Shown: positions 17,420 through 27,049, counted from the first letter of the stretch. The stretch: DNA of 64,000 bases from Thalassobacillus sp043497085 (GCA_043497085.1 JBIEKI010000012.1), one strand, 5' to 3'. Made by a program: numbers and translations. The notes: generated by a model from the letters alone, not told the origin.

Positions 17420-18712
17420 CTATTTTTTACTGTAATCAGAAAATACTTTTCTTGCTGCTTCTATTGTCTTTTCAATATCTTCATCCGTATGAGCAGTGGA
17501 TAAGAATAAACCTTCAAATTGAGAAGGCGGTAAGAAAATTCCTTCTTCAATCATTCCACGATAATACGTTGCAAATAATTCTAAATCAGAGGAGCTGGCT
17601 GTTTCAAAGTTATAAACCCCTTCTTTATTGAAGAAAAAGCCTACCATGGACCCCGCCCGATTTACTGTAAATGGAATATCATTTTCTATTGCTGCATCCG
17701 TAAACCCTTGGATCAGACGGTCCACTTTTTCATTGATCGCTTCATAAGCATCCCTATCCATCGCTTTTAATGTTTCGTATCCTGCTGTCATTGCTAATGG
17801 ATTTCCTGACAATGTTCCTGCCTGATAAATATCACCAGTAGGCGCGACTCGCTCCATGATTTCTTTTTTGCCGCCGTAAGCTCCAACAGGAAGTCCGCCA
17901 CCAATGACCTTGCCAAGGCAAGTCATGTCAGGCGTTACACCGAAATGGCCCTGAGCACAGTTATAACCTACGCGGAACCCGGTCATCACTTCATCAAAAA
18001 TCAATACTGTTCCATTATCTTCTGTAATTTGGCGAAGTTCCTGCAGGAAATTATCCTGTGGAGGTACAACTCCCATATTTCCGGCAACAGGTTCTACAAT
18101 TACTGCTGCCAGATCATCACCAAATTGTTCAAATGCATAGCGCACACTCTCCATGTCGTTATATGGCACGGTAATCGTGTTTTTGGCTATTCCCTCTGGG
18201 ACACCTGGAGAATCAGGCAGTCCAAGTGTAGCTACTCCTGAACCTGCTTTAATCAGGAGAGAATCTCCGTGCCCGTGATAGTTTCCTTCGAATTTCAAAA
18301 TTTTGTTCCTGCCCGTGTATCCTCTTGCAACACGTAGCGCACTCATTGTCGCCTCCGTACCTGAATTAACCATCCGAACCATTTCAATAGAAGGTACACG
18401 GTCGATGACTAATTGAGCAAGCTTATTTTCAATTTCTGTCGGGGCACCAAAGCTTGTCCCTAATTCTGTAATAGATTTAAGCTTTTCTACGACACGGTCG
18501 TCCGCATGCCCGAGAATCAATGGTCCCCAGCTTAATACATAATCAATATACTCATTTCCATCGATATCGTAGATTTTTGACCCTTTCCCCCGTTCCATAA
18601 ACACCGGGTCCATTTGGACAGATCTGAAAGCACGTACCGGTGAATTCACTCCGCCCGGCATCAGCTGCTCGGCTTCTTTATAAGCTTCAATTGAACGATC
18701 AAATTTTTTCAT
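17420..18712 (-). CDS. hemL: glutamate-1-semialdehyde 2,1-aminomutase
   Basis: HemL isomerises glutamate-1-semialdehyde to 5-aminolevulinate with PLP. The catalytic lysine is in CLGKVIGGGLPVGAYGG near residue 266; NSGTEATMSALRVARG near 119-134 and FDEVMTGFR near 235 are cofactor-binding motifs. At 430 residues it is full length. It is the last gene of the hem operon, 23 nt after hemB. Confidence 0.97.
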   Translation of the reverse strand: MKKFDRSIEAYKEAEQLMPGGVNSPVRAFRSVQMDPVFMERGKGSKIYDIDGNEYIDYVLSWGPLILGHADDRVVEKLKSITELGTSFGAPTEIENKLAQLVIDRVPSIEMVRMVNSGTEATMSALRVARGYTGRNKILKFEGNYHGHGDSLLIKAGSGVATLGLPDSPGVPEGIAKNTITVPYNDMESVRYAFEQFGDDLAAVIVEPVAGNMGVVPPQDNFLQELRQITEDNGTVLIFDEVMTGFRVGYNCAQGHFGVTPDMTCLGKVIGGGLPVGAYGGKKEIMERVAPTGDIYQAGTLSGNPLAMTAGYETLKAMDRDAYEAINEKVDRLIQGFTDAAIENDIPFTVNRAGSMVGFFFNKEGVYNFETASSSDLELFATYYRGMIEEGIFLPPSQFEGLFLSTAHTDEDIEKTIEAARKVFSDYSKK

Positions 18713-18735
18713 TGCTCCGCACCACCTTAGAAATA

Positions 18736-19713
18736 TTATTCCTTGAGCCAGTCTGCTACATCCTTAGCAAAGTAAGTGATGATTAAATCAGCGCCAGCAC
18801 GTTTCATCGAGGTCAATTTTTCCATGACGATTTCTTGTTCATTGACCCAGCCATTCATCGCTGCTGCTTTTATCATAGAATATTCTCCACTGACATTATA
18901 AGCAACAAGCGGGGCATTAAAACGGTCTTTCACTTCCCGCATGATATCCATATAGGATAAGGCTGGCTTGACAATAAGAAAGTCAGCCCCTTCTTCGATG
19001 TCAGATTCCGCTTCTCGCAAGGCTTCCAAGCGGTTGGCAGGATCCATCTGGTAGGCCCGGCGGTCACCGAATTGAGGCGAACTATGGGCAGCATCCCTGA
19101 ACGGGCCATAAAATGCTGAAGCGTATTTCACAGCATAGGACATAATCGGAATCTGACTGTAACCCGCTTCATCCAATCCTTGTCTGATAGCAGCGACAAA
19201 CCCATCCATCATGTTGGAGGGAGCGATGATATCAGCTCCTGCTTCAGCCTGGCTGACAGCAGTTTTGACCAGCAACTCCAAGGATGGATCATTCAAAACT
19301 TCCCCATTTTCTACGAGGCCGCAATGACCATGGTCCGTATACTGACAAAGACAGGTATCTGCAATTACAGTTAATGAAGGAACATCCCGCTTGATTTGCC
19401 TGATTGCTTCCTGTACGATACCGTGTTCGCAATGAGCCTGTGATCCTTGAGCGTCCTTTTCATTCGGTACGCCAAAGACGATCACCGAACGAATTCCTTT
19501 TGACTGCAAATCCTCCATTTCTTCAGTCAAATAGTCTAAAGATACATGGAAAACACCTGGCATGGAGGATACTTCATTTCTGATTCCTTTTCCTTCTACC
19601 ACAAATATAGGATAAATGAGATCATCTTTTGTTAATTTAGTTTCTCTGACTAACGCACGCATGGATTCCGTACGGCGCAGGCGGCGATGTCGCTTAAATT
19701 CTTTACTGTTCAT
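18736..19713 (-). CDS. hemB: delta-aminolevulinic acid dehydratase (porphobilinogen synthase)
   Basis: HemB condenses two 5-aminolevulinate molecules to porphobilinogen. The zinc-binding cysteine cluster DTCLCQYTDHGHCG is near residues 118-131 and the Schiff-base lysine is in LIVKPALSYMD near 248. A second active-site lysine lies in SYAVKYASAFYGPFRDA near 193. At 325 residues it is normal. It overlaps hemD by 11 nt. Confidence 0.97.
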   Translation of the reverse strand: MNSKEFKRHRRLRRTESMRALVRETKLTKDDLIYPIFVVEGKGIRNEVSSMPGVFHVSLDYLTEEMEDLQSKGIRSVIVFGVPNEKDAQGSQAHCEHGIVQEAIRQIKRDVPSLTVIADTCLCQYTDHGHCGLVENGEVLNDPSLELLVKTAVSQAEAGADIIAPSNMMDGFVAAIRQGLDEAGYSQIPIMSYAVKYASAFYGPFRDAAHSSPQFGDRRAYQMDPANRLEALREAESDIEEGADFLIVKPALSYMDIMREVKDRFNAPLVAYNVSGEYSMIKAAAMNGWVNEQEIVMEKLTSMKRAGADLIITYFAKDVADWLKE

Positions 19714-20491
19714 CTATATCTATTCCTTTCTCACTGAAATAACTTTCCATTAGTTCGACCATACCTTCCGTCGTATAATGCCCATCTGGCATCAGGACGT
19801 TCATAAACCCTTCCTGTTTTGCTTTCTCCTCAGTTGTAGGCCCGATGCAAATACAAGGGACAGAGAGGTATTTGTTAAATTTCTTGTGCTTGTGACATAA
19901 ACGGGCGAACGCTTCTACCGTCGAAGGGCTCGTGAAAGTATAAGCATCTATAGAAATGTTTTCCAGCGCCTCCATTAATGGTCTTTGATCCTTCGCTAAT
20001 AGCGTATCATACACGGTCATTGATTGGAAAAAAACATGCCCCCTCAATGCTACAGGCAGAACATCCCTCGATAAATTCCCCCGAACCAATAATGTTGAAC
20101 CGGGACTATCATATTTTTTCAAAAATTCCTCTGCCATCACTTCTGCGGTATATGTACTGGGAACGAAGTCTGCAGATACCCCATATTTTATAAGCGTTTT
20201 TTCTGTTTTCTCGCCTACGGCTCCTACCTTCAAATTTTCAGGCCATGATCTAGATTTCTTGTCCCATAACTTGAAAAAAAACCTCACGCCATTAGAGCTT
20301 GTGAAAAAAATCCAAGCGAATTCGTGAAGTTGTTCTATAAACTGCTTATTTTCTTGGTTATTGCGCAAAGTGAAATGAAGCAGCGGGACCTCTATCGGGG
20401 TCCCTCCTGCTTGCCTTATTTTATCCGATAATGAGGCGGCCTGAATTTGAGCACGGGTGACAAGAATATTCCTGCCCGTCAGTGCTCCCAT
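19703..20491 (-). CDS. hemD: uroporphyrinogen-III synthase
   Basis: HemD cyclises hydroxymethylbilane with D-ring inversion. The family is poorly conserved; the two Rossmann-like lobes, the FTSSNGVRFF motif near 65 and TFTSPSTVEAFARL near 166 support the call. At 262 residues it is of normal length. It is coupled to hemC (TAATG junction) and overlaps hemB. Confidence 0.93.
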   Translation of the reverse strand: MGALTGRNILVTRAQIQAASLSDKIRQAGGTPIEVPLLHFTLRNNQENKQFIEQLHEFAWIFFTSSNGVRFFFKLWDKKSRSWPENLKVGAVGEKTEKTLIKYGVSADFVPSTYTAEVMAEEFLKKYDSPGSTLLVRGNLSRDVLPVALRGHVFFQSMTVYDTLLAKDQRPLMEALENISIDAYTFTSPSTVEAFARLCHKHKKFNKYLSVPCICIGPTTEEKAKQEGFMNVLMPDGHYTTEGMVELMESYFSEKGIDIDEQ

Positions 20492-21423
20492 TATTGATCC
20501 AGCTCCTCTTTCGCATCATCCACAATCTTCTGGGCGCCGTACTGTTTCAAATGATCAGCAGCTTCTTTCCCCACCGCGATTGGATCTTCCCCTTTGAACG
20601 TCTCCTTTAGAATGGTTTCCCCATCAGGCGTACCTACGAGCGCAGTCAAGACGACTTCCTCTCCTTCGAGATAGGCATAGCCACCGATTGGAACTTGACA
20701 GCCACCATTTAAGTCGTGAAGAAATTTACGTTCTGCTGCGACTGTCTTTTCCGTATAACTGTCATTGATTTTCGACAACAATTCGCGTAATTCATTGTCA
20801 GATTCTCTTGTTTGAATGGCTAATGCCCCTTGACCGACAGCCGGGACACAAACGTCTTTATCCAAATACTCAGTAACCAGGTCCTCGCTCCAGCCCATGC
20901 GCTTCAAACCAGCTGCAGCAAGAACGATCGCATCGAATTCACCGTCTCTTAATTTTTTAAGACGCGTATCGATATTACCTCGGATCCATTTTACTTCAAG
21001 GTCAGGACGGGCTGCACGAATTTGGGACTCTCTTCTTAAACTGCTTGTACCAACGACCGCACCGGCCGGCAGATCCTTCAATTTTATATGATTATTAGAA
21101 ACGAACGCATCGCGGTGATCCTCACGTTCTGGAACAGAGGCAATCATCAAGCCTTCGGAAATGACAGAAGGCATATCTTTCATGCTGTGAACAGCCATAT
21201 CAATTTCTTCTTCATACATCGCTTTTTCAATCTCTTTAACAAACAAACCCTTGCCACCAACCTTGGATAAAGTGACATCCAAAATCTGATCTCCTTTAGT
21301 CGAGATACGTTTAATTTCAAATTCAGCGGCTGGCTCCACCTTTTTCAATTGATCGATGACCCATTCTGTTTGAGTGATTGCTAAATTGCTTTTTCTTGAA
21401 CCAATAATAATTTTACGCACCAA
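20491..21423 (-). CDS. hemC: porphobilinogen deaminase (hydroxymethylbilane synthase)
   Basis: HemC polymerises four porphobilinogens. The dipyrromethane-attachment cysteine lies in LNGGCQVPIGGYA near residue 241. IIGSRKSNLAITQT at the N-terminus and GTSSLRRESQIRAARPDL near 125-142 are substrate-binding loops. At 310 residues it is full length. It lies between hemX and hemD. Confidence 0.97.
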   Translation of the reverse strand: MVRKIIIGSRKSNLAITQTEWVIDQLKKVEPAAEFEIKRISTKGDQILDVTLSKVGGKGLFVKEIEKAMYEEEIDMAVHSMKDMPSVISEGLMIASVPEREDHRDAFVSNNHIKLKDLPAGAVVGTSSLRRESQIRAARPDLEVKWIRGNIDTRLKKLRDGEFDAIVLAAAGLKRMGWSEDLVTEYLDKDVCVPAVGQGALAIQTRESDNELRELLSKINDSYTEKTVAAERKFLHDLNGGCQVPIGGYAYLEGEEVVLTALVGTPDGETILKETFKGEDPIAVGKEAADHLKQYGAQKIVDDAKEELDQ

Positions 21424-21438
21424 ATTGCCTCCTCAATC

Positions 21439-22257
21439 TTAAAAGTGGAAGTTCGACAGTGAACCGAATAAAAAGAAGTTAACGAGCAAAAACAAAAATG
21501 CCGCAGCATTATACACAGCTATCGACCTGCCTTGATACCCTTTCACTATCCGTAAAAATAAAAAGATTATATAGACGAATAACACAATGAACGAACCCAT
21601 TGTCTTCGAGTCATACCAATAAAAAACATCATCCGAGTTATATCCCCATACCACACCGAGTATGACAGCTAATAACAGTAAAGGGACTCCTCCAGTCACT
21701 GACAGGTAAGAGTAGTGATCGAGTTTAGATAAGTCTCCCAAACGCCACAACCGCTTATCCCATTTTTTTCTTTTCAACAAGCGGTATTGCAGCAGGTACA
21801 TTAGTGAAAAAATAAACGAAAACGTAAAAAAACCGTAAGAGATGAGTGCCAATGTGATATGAGCGACAAGCATTTCATCTATAAAACGAACCCCTTGTTC
21901 TACTAAATCAGCCTGCGCTTTGGTAGTGATATGGAGCAGCATGACTGAGAAACCAACCACATTCGTAAAAAATACTAGAAAATCCACACGGTACAAGCGG
22001 TTGATGATTAATGAAAAAGTCACTAGAATCCAAGCATAAAAATATAATCCGTCGTAAACGCTCATTACTGGAAAGTTATCTTCAATAAAAACTTGTGTTA
22101 ATAAAAAAATGGTTTGCAAAGACCAAACCATACTAAGTAACCAGAAGGCTGCAAGGTTCGCCTTCCGGTTTTGTTGAATGAAATCAATAAAATAGCCAAT
22201 AACACTTAGAGCGTAAATGAAAATAATAAACTCATAAAGCCATTTCACATCAAGCAT
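21439..22257 (-). CDS. hemX: HemX, CcsA/CcmC-like membrane protein
   Basis: HemX is an integral membrane protein; in B. subtilis it lowers the level of HemA protein. About eight hydrophobic segments and the WGYNSDDVFYWYDSK loop near residue 215 resemble the cytochrome c assembly (CcsA) family, though the classic WWD signature is not complete. At 272 residues length is normal. It lies 18 nt after hemA. Confidence 0.93.
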   Translation of the reverse strand: MLDVKWLYEFIIFIYALSVIGYFIDFIQQNRKANLAAFWLLSMVWSLQTIFLLTQVFIEDNFPVMSVYDGLYFYAWILVTFSLIINRLYRVDFLVFFTNVVGFSVMLLHITTKAQADLVEQGVRFIDEMLVAHITLALISYGFFTFSFIFSLMYLLQYRLLKRKKWDKRLWRLGDLSKLDHYSYLSVTGGVPLLLLAVILGVVWGYNSDDVFYWYDSKTMGSFIVLFVYIIFLFLRIVKGYQGRSIAVYNAAAFLFLLVNFFLFGSLSNFHF

Positions 22258-22274
22258 ATAGTAATCCTTCCTTA

Positions 22275-23648
22275 CTAGTGTGTGGAAGCATTTCTTATGG
22301 AAGGAAGGGATAGTTCCCCATTCCGATCCAGGGACACCACTTTATTATCTTTCTGTTGCTGCTCCTGGATTTCATTCTGCACCCGCTCTTCGATGCCGAA
22401 TATCTGCGTGAACAGCCGCAGTGACTCATCTGCATCTGGTTGAGCTGCCAATTCTTTGGCCTGCAAAATAGGGTCTTTCAACATCTGATTGATAATACTT
22501 TTCGTGTGCTTGTTCAACACTTTCTTCTCCCGCTCAGTTAAATCAGGCATTTTACGCTCAATGCTTTTCATCGTTTCTGATTGGATCGATAAAGCTTTAT
22601 TCCTTAGAGCGGAGATAACTGGCACTACTCCAATGGTTTGCAGCCAATCCTTAAATGCGATGATCTCTTCTTCAATCATGATTTCGATAACCTCTGCTGC
22701 CTGTTGTCTTGCAGCCAGGTTAGCATCAACAATCCCTTGTAAATCATCAATGTCATATAAAAATACACTTTCTAATGCTTCCATAGCTGGATCCAGATCC
22801 CGTGGTACAGCAATGTCTACTAAGAATAACGGCTTCCCTTTGCGCGCTTTCTGAATAGGAGCCATCACTTCTTTAGTAATCACATAATCTTTAGCACCAG
22901 TGGAACTGATTAGAATATCCGCATCTTTCAATGTCTTTGACAAATCATCAATCGTTTTAGCTTCTCCATTGAATTGGTCGGCAACTACTTGTGCTTTAGC
23001 AAGCGTTCGATTGATTACGGTAACCTGCTTCACCCCGGACCCTTGCAGGTTCTTGGCAGCAAGTTCGCCCATTTTCCCTGCACCTAAGATGACTACATGC
23101 TTGTTGACGAGGTCACCGAAGATTTTACGAGCCAGTTCAACAGCAGCGTAACTGACGGACACTGCATTTTCTCCAATTTCTGTTTCTTTATGGGAACGCT
23201 TAGCAAGTGTTACTGCCTGCTTGAATAATTGGTTGAAAATGGTACCGGTAGTTTTCGCTTCTTGCCCCTGTAAGAAGGCCTGCTTCATTTGCCCAAGAAT
23301 CTGAGTTTCACCCAGGACCATGGAATCTAAACCACAGGTTACGCGCAGCAGGTGCTCCATGGCACCATCGCCTTCATAAATAGACAAGTAAGGGGAGAAT
23401 GTCTCTTTCTCCACCTCAAACCAATCAGACAAGAACTGTTTGATATAATAGCGTCCTGTATGAAGTTGATCAACGACGGCATAAATTTCCGTTCGATTAC
23501 ATGTGGAAATAATCACGTTTTCTAACACACTCTTTCGCTGGTTCAATTCAACCATAGCTTCCGAAATGTGGTTTTCAGAAAACGTGAGTTTTTCCCTGAT
23601 TTCTACTGGGGCTGTTTTATAATTTACGCCGACAACTAAAATGTGCAT
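22275..23648 (-). CDS. hemA: glutamyl-tRNA reductase
   Basis: HemA reduces glutamyl-tRNA to glutamate-1-semialdehyde, the first committed step of the C5 pathway. The catalytic cysteine is in ISTCNRTEIYAV near residue 50. The NADPH-binding GAGKMGELAAKNL is near 189-201. A C-terminal dimerisation helix region follows. The ATG at 23648 behind GGGGGTAGATGAT gives 457 residues, as in B. subtilis; the TTG 15 nt upstream lies next to the Shine-Dalgarno and is rejected. It heads hemAXCDBL. Confidence 0.96.
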   Translation of the reverse strand: MHILVVGVNYKTAPVEIREKLTFSENHISEAMVELNQRKSVLENVIISTCNRTEIYAVVDQLHTGRYYIKQFLSDWFEVEKETFSPYLSIYEGDGAMEHLLRVTCGLDSMVLGETQILGQMKQAFLQGQEAKTTGTIFNQLFKQAVTLAKRSHKETEIGENAVSVSYAAVELARKIFGDLVNKHVVILGAGKMGELAAKNLQGSGVKQVTVINRTLAKAQVVADQFNGEAKTIDDLSKTLKDADILISSTGAKDYVITKEVMAPIQKARKGKPLFLVDIAVPRDLDPAMEALESVFLYDIDDLQGIVDANLAARQQAAEVIEIMIEEEIIAFKDWLQTIGVVPVISALRNKALSIQSETMKSIERKMPDLTEREKKVLNKHTKSIINQMLKDPILQAKELAAQPDADESLRLFTQIFGIEERVQNEIQEQQQKDNKVVSLDRNGELSLPSIRNASTH

Positions 23649-23687
23649 ATCATCTACCCCCAAAAAACTTTCCTGACGAGCAGTATT

Positions 23688-23705
23688 TTATAAAGTACAT
23701 TATAA
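23688..23705 (-). promoter_or_regulatory. hemA extended -10 promoter within an imperfect palindrome
   Basis: On the minus strand TGTTATAAT is an extended -10 (TATAAT at 23699-23704) about 50 nt before hemA. It begins the near-palindrome TTATAATGTACTTTATAA. No good -35 is present. The palindrome resembles a PerR box but has a 4-nt rather than 1-nt centre. Confidence 0.5.
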
Positions 23706-23879
23706 CATGAGAAATAGTACTAACTGATGGAAATTGTGAACAGAATATGAAACTCTATGGTAGGATTGAATAAAAGATAAATAAATGTAATTCCTTCGTA
23801 AACAAATCAAACCCGACTGTAATGTACCACAACCTAGGTATATACGCAACAATTCGACATATGTAAGGGGAGGCTGGAC

Positions 23880-24386
23880 ATGAAAAGACAGAACACTTTT
23901 ACAGGTTTTCTATTGATTGGTTTAGGAGCTTATTTTTTACTGCGACAATTACATATTCCCCTATTAACTGATTTTTATTCTTGGCCGACAATTTTAATGA
24001 TTATCGGTATTTCGTTTTTATTACATAGCTATATTACGAATGAATTCCATAATATTTTTGCTGGCGCTGTACTGTTAGGATTCGGGATCCACTTCCACGG
24101 GCTTACTACTTATCGATTTTGGCTTGATCATTGGGGTGTCTACCCGCTCATCATCGGAATTGCGTTCGTACTTCGCTCTAATAAAACAAAACATGGGTTG
24201 ATACCGGGGCTATTATTAGTTGTTCTTGGTTTATTCGCCTTATTTTCTCCGGTTAACCCAGGATGGTTTCATTGGGTCTATCAGTTATTTGCCCTTATTG
24301 AGCAATTTTGGCCATTAGCATTGATCATTATCGGCCTTTTCCTCTTAAAGAATAAGAAGAATACTAAAAATAAAAGAAAAAAATAA
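23880..24386 (+). CDS. LiaI/LiaF-like multi-pass membrane protein
   Basis: This plus-strand gene encodes 168 residues with about six hydrophobic segments arranged as repeated two-helix units (GFLLIGLGAYFLLRQL, WPTILMIIGISFLL, YPLIIGIAFVLRS, WPLALIIIGLFLLK), the pattern of the LiaI/LiaF transmembrane region (DUF5668-like). A lysine-rich tail closes it. The ATG follows GGGGAGGCTGGAC. Related proteins take part in envelope-stress sensing, but no LiaRS kinase or regulator is adjacent, so the role is unknown. Confidence 0.8.
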   Translation: MKRQNTFTGFLLIGLGAYFLLRQLHIPLLTDFYSWPTILMIIGISFLLHSYITNEFHNIFAGAVLLGFGIHFHGLTTYRFWLDHWGVYPLIIGIAFVLRSNKTKHGLIPGLLLVVLGLFALFSPVNPGWFHWVYQLFALIEQFWPLALIIIGLFLLKNKKNTKNKRKK

Positions 24387-24413
24387 AATCCCGGGCCTTT
24401 AGCCCGGGATTTT
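24385..24413. terminator. bidirectional terminator
   Basis: AAAATCCCGGGC / GCCCGGGATTTT form a perfect 12-bp stem between convergent genes, with A/T flanks usable in both directions. Confidence 0.9.
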
Positions 24414-24415
24414 AA

Positions 24416-25156
24416 TTATAATATAGAACTCAAAAATTCTTGTGTGCGTTGTTCTTGAGGGTTATCAAACAATTGGTTAGGCTCTCCCACTTCAACGATA
24501 CGCCCGTCATGCATGTACACGACTTTATCGGCAACTTCACGAGCAAACCCCATTTCATGGGTGACAACAATCATTGTCATCCCTTCTTTCGCAAGTTCTT
24601 TCATAGTTGCCAGCACTTCCCCTACAAGTTCTGGATCGAGAGCGGAAGTTGGTTCATCAAATAGCATGATATCCGGTTTCATCGCCAACGCACGCGCAAT
24701 GGCCACTCGTTGTTTTTGTCCACCGGATAAACGCGAGGGATAATCATCTGCTTTATCTCCCAGGCCTACCTTAGCTAATAATTCCTTTGCTTCTTCTACC
24801 GCCTGTGCTTTTTTGATTTTTTTTACTTGAGTAGGAGCCTCTATGACATTTTCCAGCACCGTTTTGTGAGGGAATAAGTTGAAATGCTGAAATACCATTC
24901 CCACCTTCTGCCTTACCTCATTCAGGTTATCTTTTTTAGGGTCTGTCTCTTTTCCTTCAATAATAACCTTTCCATCATTTTTCAACTCTAGAAAGTTTAA
25001 ACAGCGCAGTAACGTACTCTTCCCTGAGCCACTTGCCCCTATGAGTACAACCACTTCACTTTCTTTTACTGTAAAATCTATATCTTTCAACACATGAAGA
25101 GCACCAAAAGATTTATTCAGTTTTTCTACTCGAATCATTTCTCTAACATCTGACAC
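24416..25156 (-). CDS. polar amino-acid ABC transporter, ATP-binding protein
   Basis: This ATPase powers amino-acid uptake. Walker A is GASGSGKST near residue 38-46, the signature SRLSGGQKQRVAIARA near 141-156, Walker B IMLFDEPTSALDP near 163 and the switch histidine VTHEMG near 198. At 246 residues it belongs to the GlnQ/ArtP/TcyC class. A GTG start at 25156 follows GGAGGAGGAACAAAAGC; an ATG 18 nt downstream has no comparable site. The substrate cannot be told from sequence alone. Confidence 0.92.
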   Translation of the reverse strand: MSDVREMIRVEKLNKSFGALHVLKDIDFTVKESEVVVLIGASGSGKSTLLRCLNFLELKNDGKVIIEGKETDPKKDNLNEVRQKVGMVFQHFNLFPHKTVLENVIEAPTQVKKIKKAQAVEEAKELLAKVGLGDKADDYPSRLSGGQKQRVAIARALAMKPDIMLFDEPTSALDPELVGEVLATMKELAKEGMTMIVVTHEMGFAREVADKVVYMHDGRIVEVGEPNQLFDNPQEQRTQEFLSSIL

Positions 25157-25174
25157 GCTTTTGTTCCTCCTCCT

Positions 25175-25840
25175 TTAATCACTTGCTGCCATTTTCTTTT
25201 CGATGAATGATACTACTAATGTCAACAAGAATACTAGTATCAAGTAGTAAACAGCACTCACCAATAACCAGGTCATATAATCAAAGGTATTGGCCCCCAT
25301 CGTAGTAGCCGCTCCAAAAATTTCTGTCAATCCAATAAATGCCGCGAGAGAAGAGTCCTTTAAACCAATGATGAACTGGTTCCCAAGTGGAGGGAGGGCT
25401 CTTCGGAATGCCTGCGGCAGAATGATCCTTTTCATCGTCTGTGAGCGATTCATTCCAAGAGATCTGCCTGCTTCCGTCTGGCCTTTCCCGATCGACTGAA
25501 TCGAGCCTCTGAAGATTTCAGCTATATAGGCCCCATTATGGAATGCCAAACCTAACGTCGCAGACCAGAATCCTGAAATCATCGCTATTTCAGTAAGCCC
25601 ATAATAGAAAACAAATATTTGTACGATTAATGGTGTACCTCTTACTATAAAAATATAAAAGTTCGCTATCCATTCCAAAACTTTGATTTTTGATATTTTC
25701 ATTAATGCAAAAAATAGTCCAATAAATATAGCAATGAATATCGAAACTGCAGTCAGCTTAAGCGTCAGCCATGCAGCTTCAGCAAAAAGATTTCTACTTT
25801 CGAATAAGGCTTCACCAAATTTGATGATATTCAAGTACAA
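25175..25840 (-). CDS. polar amino-acid ABC transporter, permease
   Basis: This His/Glu/Gln/Arg-type inner-membrane permease has 221 residues and about five transmembrane helices. The EAA loop appears as EAGRSLGMNRSQTMKRIILPQAFRRALPP around residues 122-150. The first codon is probably TTG at 25840 behind AGGAGGAGCTGAACGTT. It lies between the binding protein and ATPase genes of the same operon. Confidence 0.92.
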   Translation of the reverse strand: MYLNIIKFGEALFESRNLFAEAAWLTLKLTAVSIFIAIFIGLFFALMKISKIKVLEWIANFYIFIVRGTPLIVQIFVFYYGLTEIAMISGFWSATLGLAFHNGAYIAEIFRGSIQSIGKGQTEAGRSLGMNRSQTMKRIILPQAFRRALPPLGNQFIIGLKDSSLAAFIGLTEIFGAATTMGANTFDYMTWLLVSAVYYLILVFLLTLVVSFIEKKMAASD

Positions 25841-25863
25841 AACGTTCAGCTCCTCCTCATGTT

Positions 25864-25961
25864 TAAAAAACCTGGCTTATCGCCAAAACTTTATGGCGAG
25901 AGTCTTAGTATTTTTTATACTTTAACCATTCAGCCCAGTTAAGCTTTTTAAAGTGTAAAAA
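25864..25961. repeat. 95-bp intergenic repeat, copy E2
   Basis: CCTGGCTTATCGCCAAAAC, TTATGGCGAGAGTCTTAG and TTTTTTATACTTT align with 14455-14547, and both end in AAAGTG/AAAGTA plus A-rich sequence. It occupies the gap between the permease and the binding-protein terminator. Confidence 0.6.
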
Positions 25962-25983
25962 GAGCACGCCCGGCGTGCTCTTC
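25957..25983 (-). terminator. intra-operonic terminator after the binding-protein gene
   Basis: AAGAGCACGCC / GGCGTGCTCTT followed by TTTTT on the minus strand. Partial termination here would give more binding protein than membrane subunits. Confidence 0.75.
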
Positions 25984-25994
25984 TATTGACTTTT

Positions 25995-26807
25995 TCACTC
26001 TGGTTTTGTGGTGATATCTTCTCCAAAATATTTTTTACTTATTTCTGTTAAAGTCCCGTCTTCACGGAGTTTATCAATTGCTTCATTGACAGCTTCCAAA
26101 AGTTTCTCGTTATCTTTTGCTACTGCTACTGCCTGTTCACTACGCTCAATCATTTCTTTACCTTCGATATTCAAACCTTGGCCCTTTGCTTCTTTACCAG
26201 TTAGAAAGTCAGTGATTACCGCATCATGACGTCCTTTATCCAATGATTGTAATGCCACGACATCACTGTCATAACTTTGAACCTTATCGGTTACCTGATT
26301 AGCGAATTCTACATACGTAGAACCTTTAGAAACAGCAATTTCTTTACCTTCTAAATCATCCAGGGATTCTACGTCACTATCGGGGCGAACAAAAACCTGG
26401 GCACCTGAGTAGTAGTAAGGGGTGGAGAAATCAACTTCCTTTTGACGTTCAGGGGTGATTGTGTGGCTGGCAACTGCGGCGTCAAAACGACCGGTTTTTA
26501 CACCTTCTACAATCGATGCAAACTTGAACTTCTTTTGATTCGGCTCTAAGCCCAGCTCTTCAGCAATTGCATTAGCAACGTCTATATCAAATCCTTCCAT
26601 CTCTCCAGAAGGTCCGGTTGAACTGAATGGACGAAATTCACCAGATGCAGCAAAAGTGAATTTCCCATTTTCTACTAAATTGTATTCGCTTCCCCCTTGA
26701 GATTCACCATTCTGTTGTTCTGTTGATTCTTCCGACTCACCGGACCCACAGGCAGCAAGTACGAAAAGCATTAATACACTAAATAAGAACAAAGGTAATT
26801 TTTTCAT
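25995..26807 (-). CDS. polar amino-acid ABC transporter, substrate-binding lipoprotein
   Basis: The first gene of the transporter operon encodes 270 residues with a lipoprotein signal peptide ending in the lipobox LAAC (cysteine at about 20). An acidic linker follows (SGESEESTEQQ). The SBP_bac_3 fold is indicated by GFDIDVANAIAEELGL near 75-90 and AAVASHTITPERQKEVDFSTPY near 112-133. The arginine in TPERQ probably binds the substrate carboxylate. Glutamine, arginine and cystine are all possible substrates. Confidence 0.92.
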   Translation of the reverse strand: MKKLPLFLFSVLMLFVLAACGSGESEESTEQQNGESQGGSEYNLVENGKFTFAASGEFRPFSSTGPSGEMEGFDIDVANAIAEELGLEPNQKKFKFASIVEGVKTGRFDAAVASHTITPERQKEVDFSTPYYYSGAQVFVRPDSDVESLDDLEGKEIAVSKGSTYVEFANQVTDKVQSYDSDVVALQSLDKGRHDAVITDFLTGKEAKGQGLNIEGKEMIERSEQAVAVAKDNEKLLEAVNEAIDKLREDGTLTEISKKYFGEDITTKPE

Positions 26808-27049
26808 TTCTCGTAATCCTCTCCTTTTCTTTTTTTAGAATGAGAACACCCTTCATCATAACAATCAATCTGATTTTTCTCAAAATTCAAATCAGGCTAT
26901 TATATCGAACAAAGCCCGCCTGGGCTAGGAAGAACAACGTAAACATTGCTTTTCCTTAGAATTTCAGTGGAATACTCGACTTACTATGTAAATATTTAAC
27001 TATCCAAGTTTATAATACCCTTTTTTGTTCAAGTTAAACTTGTTTTTTT

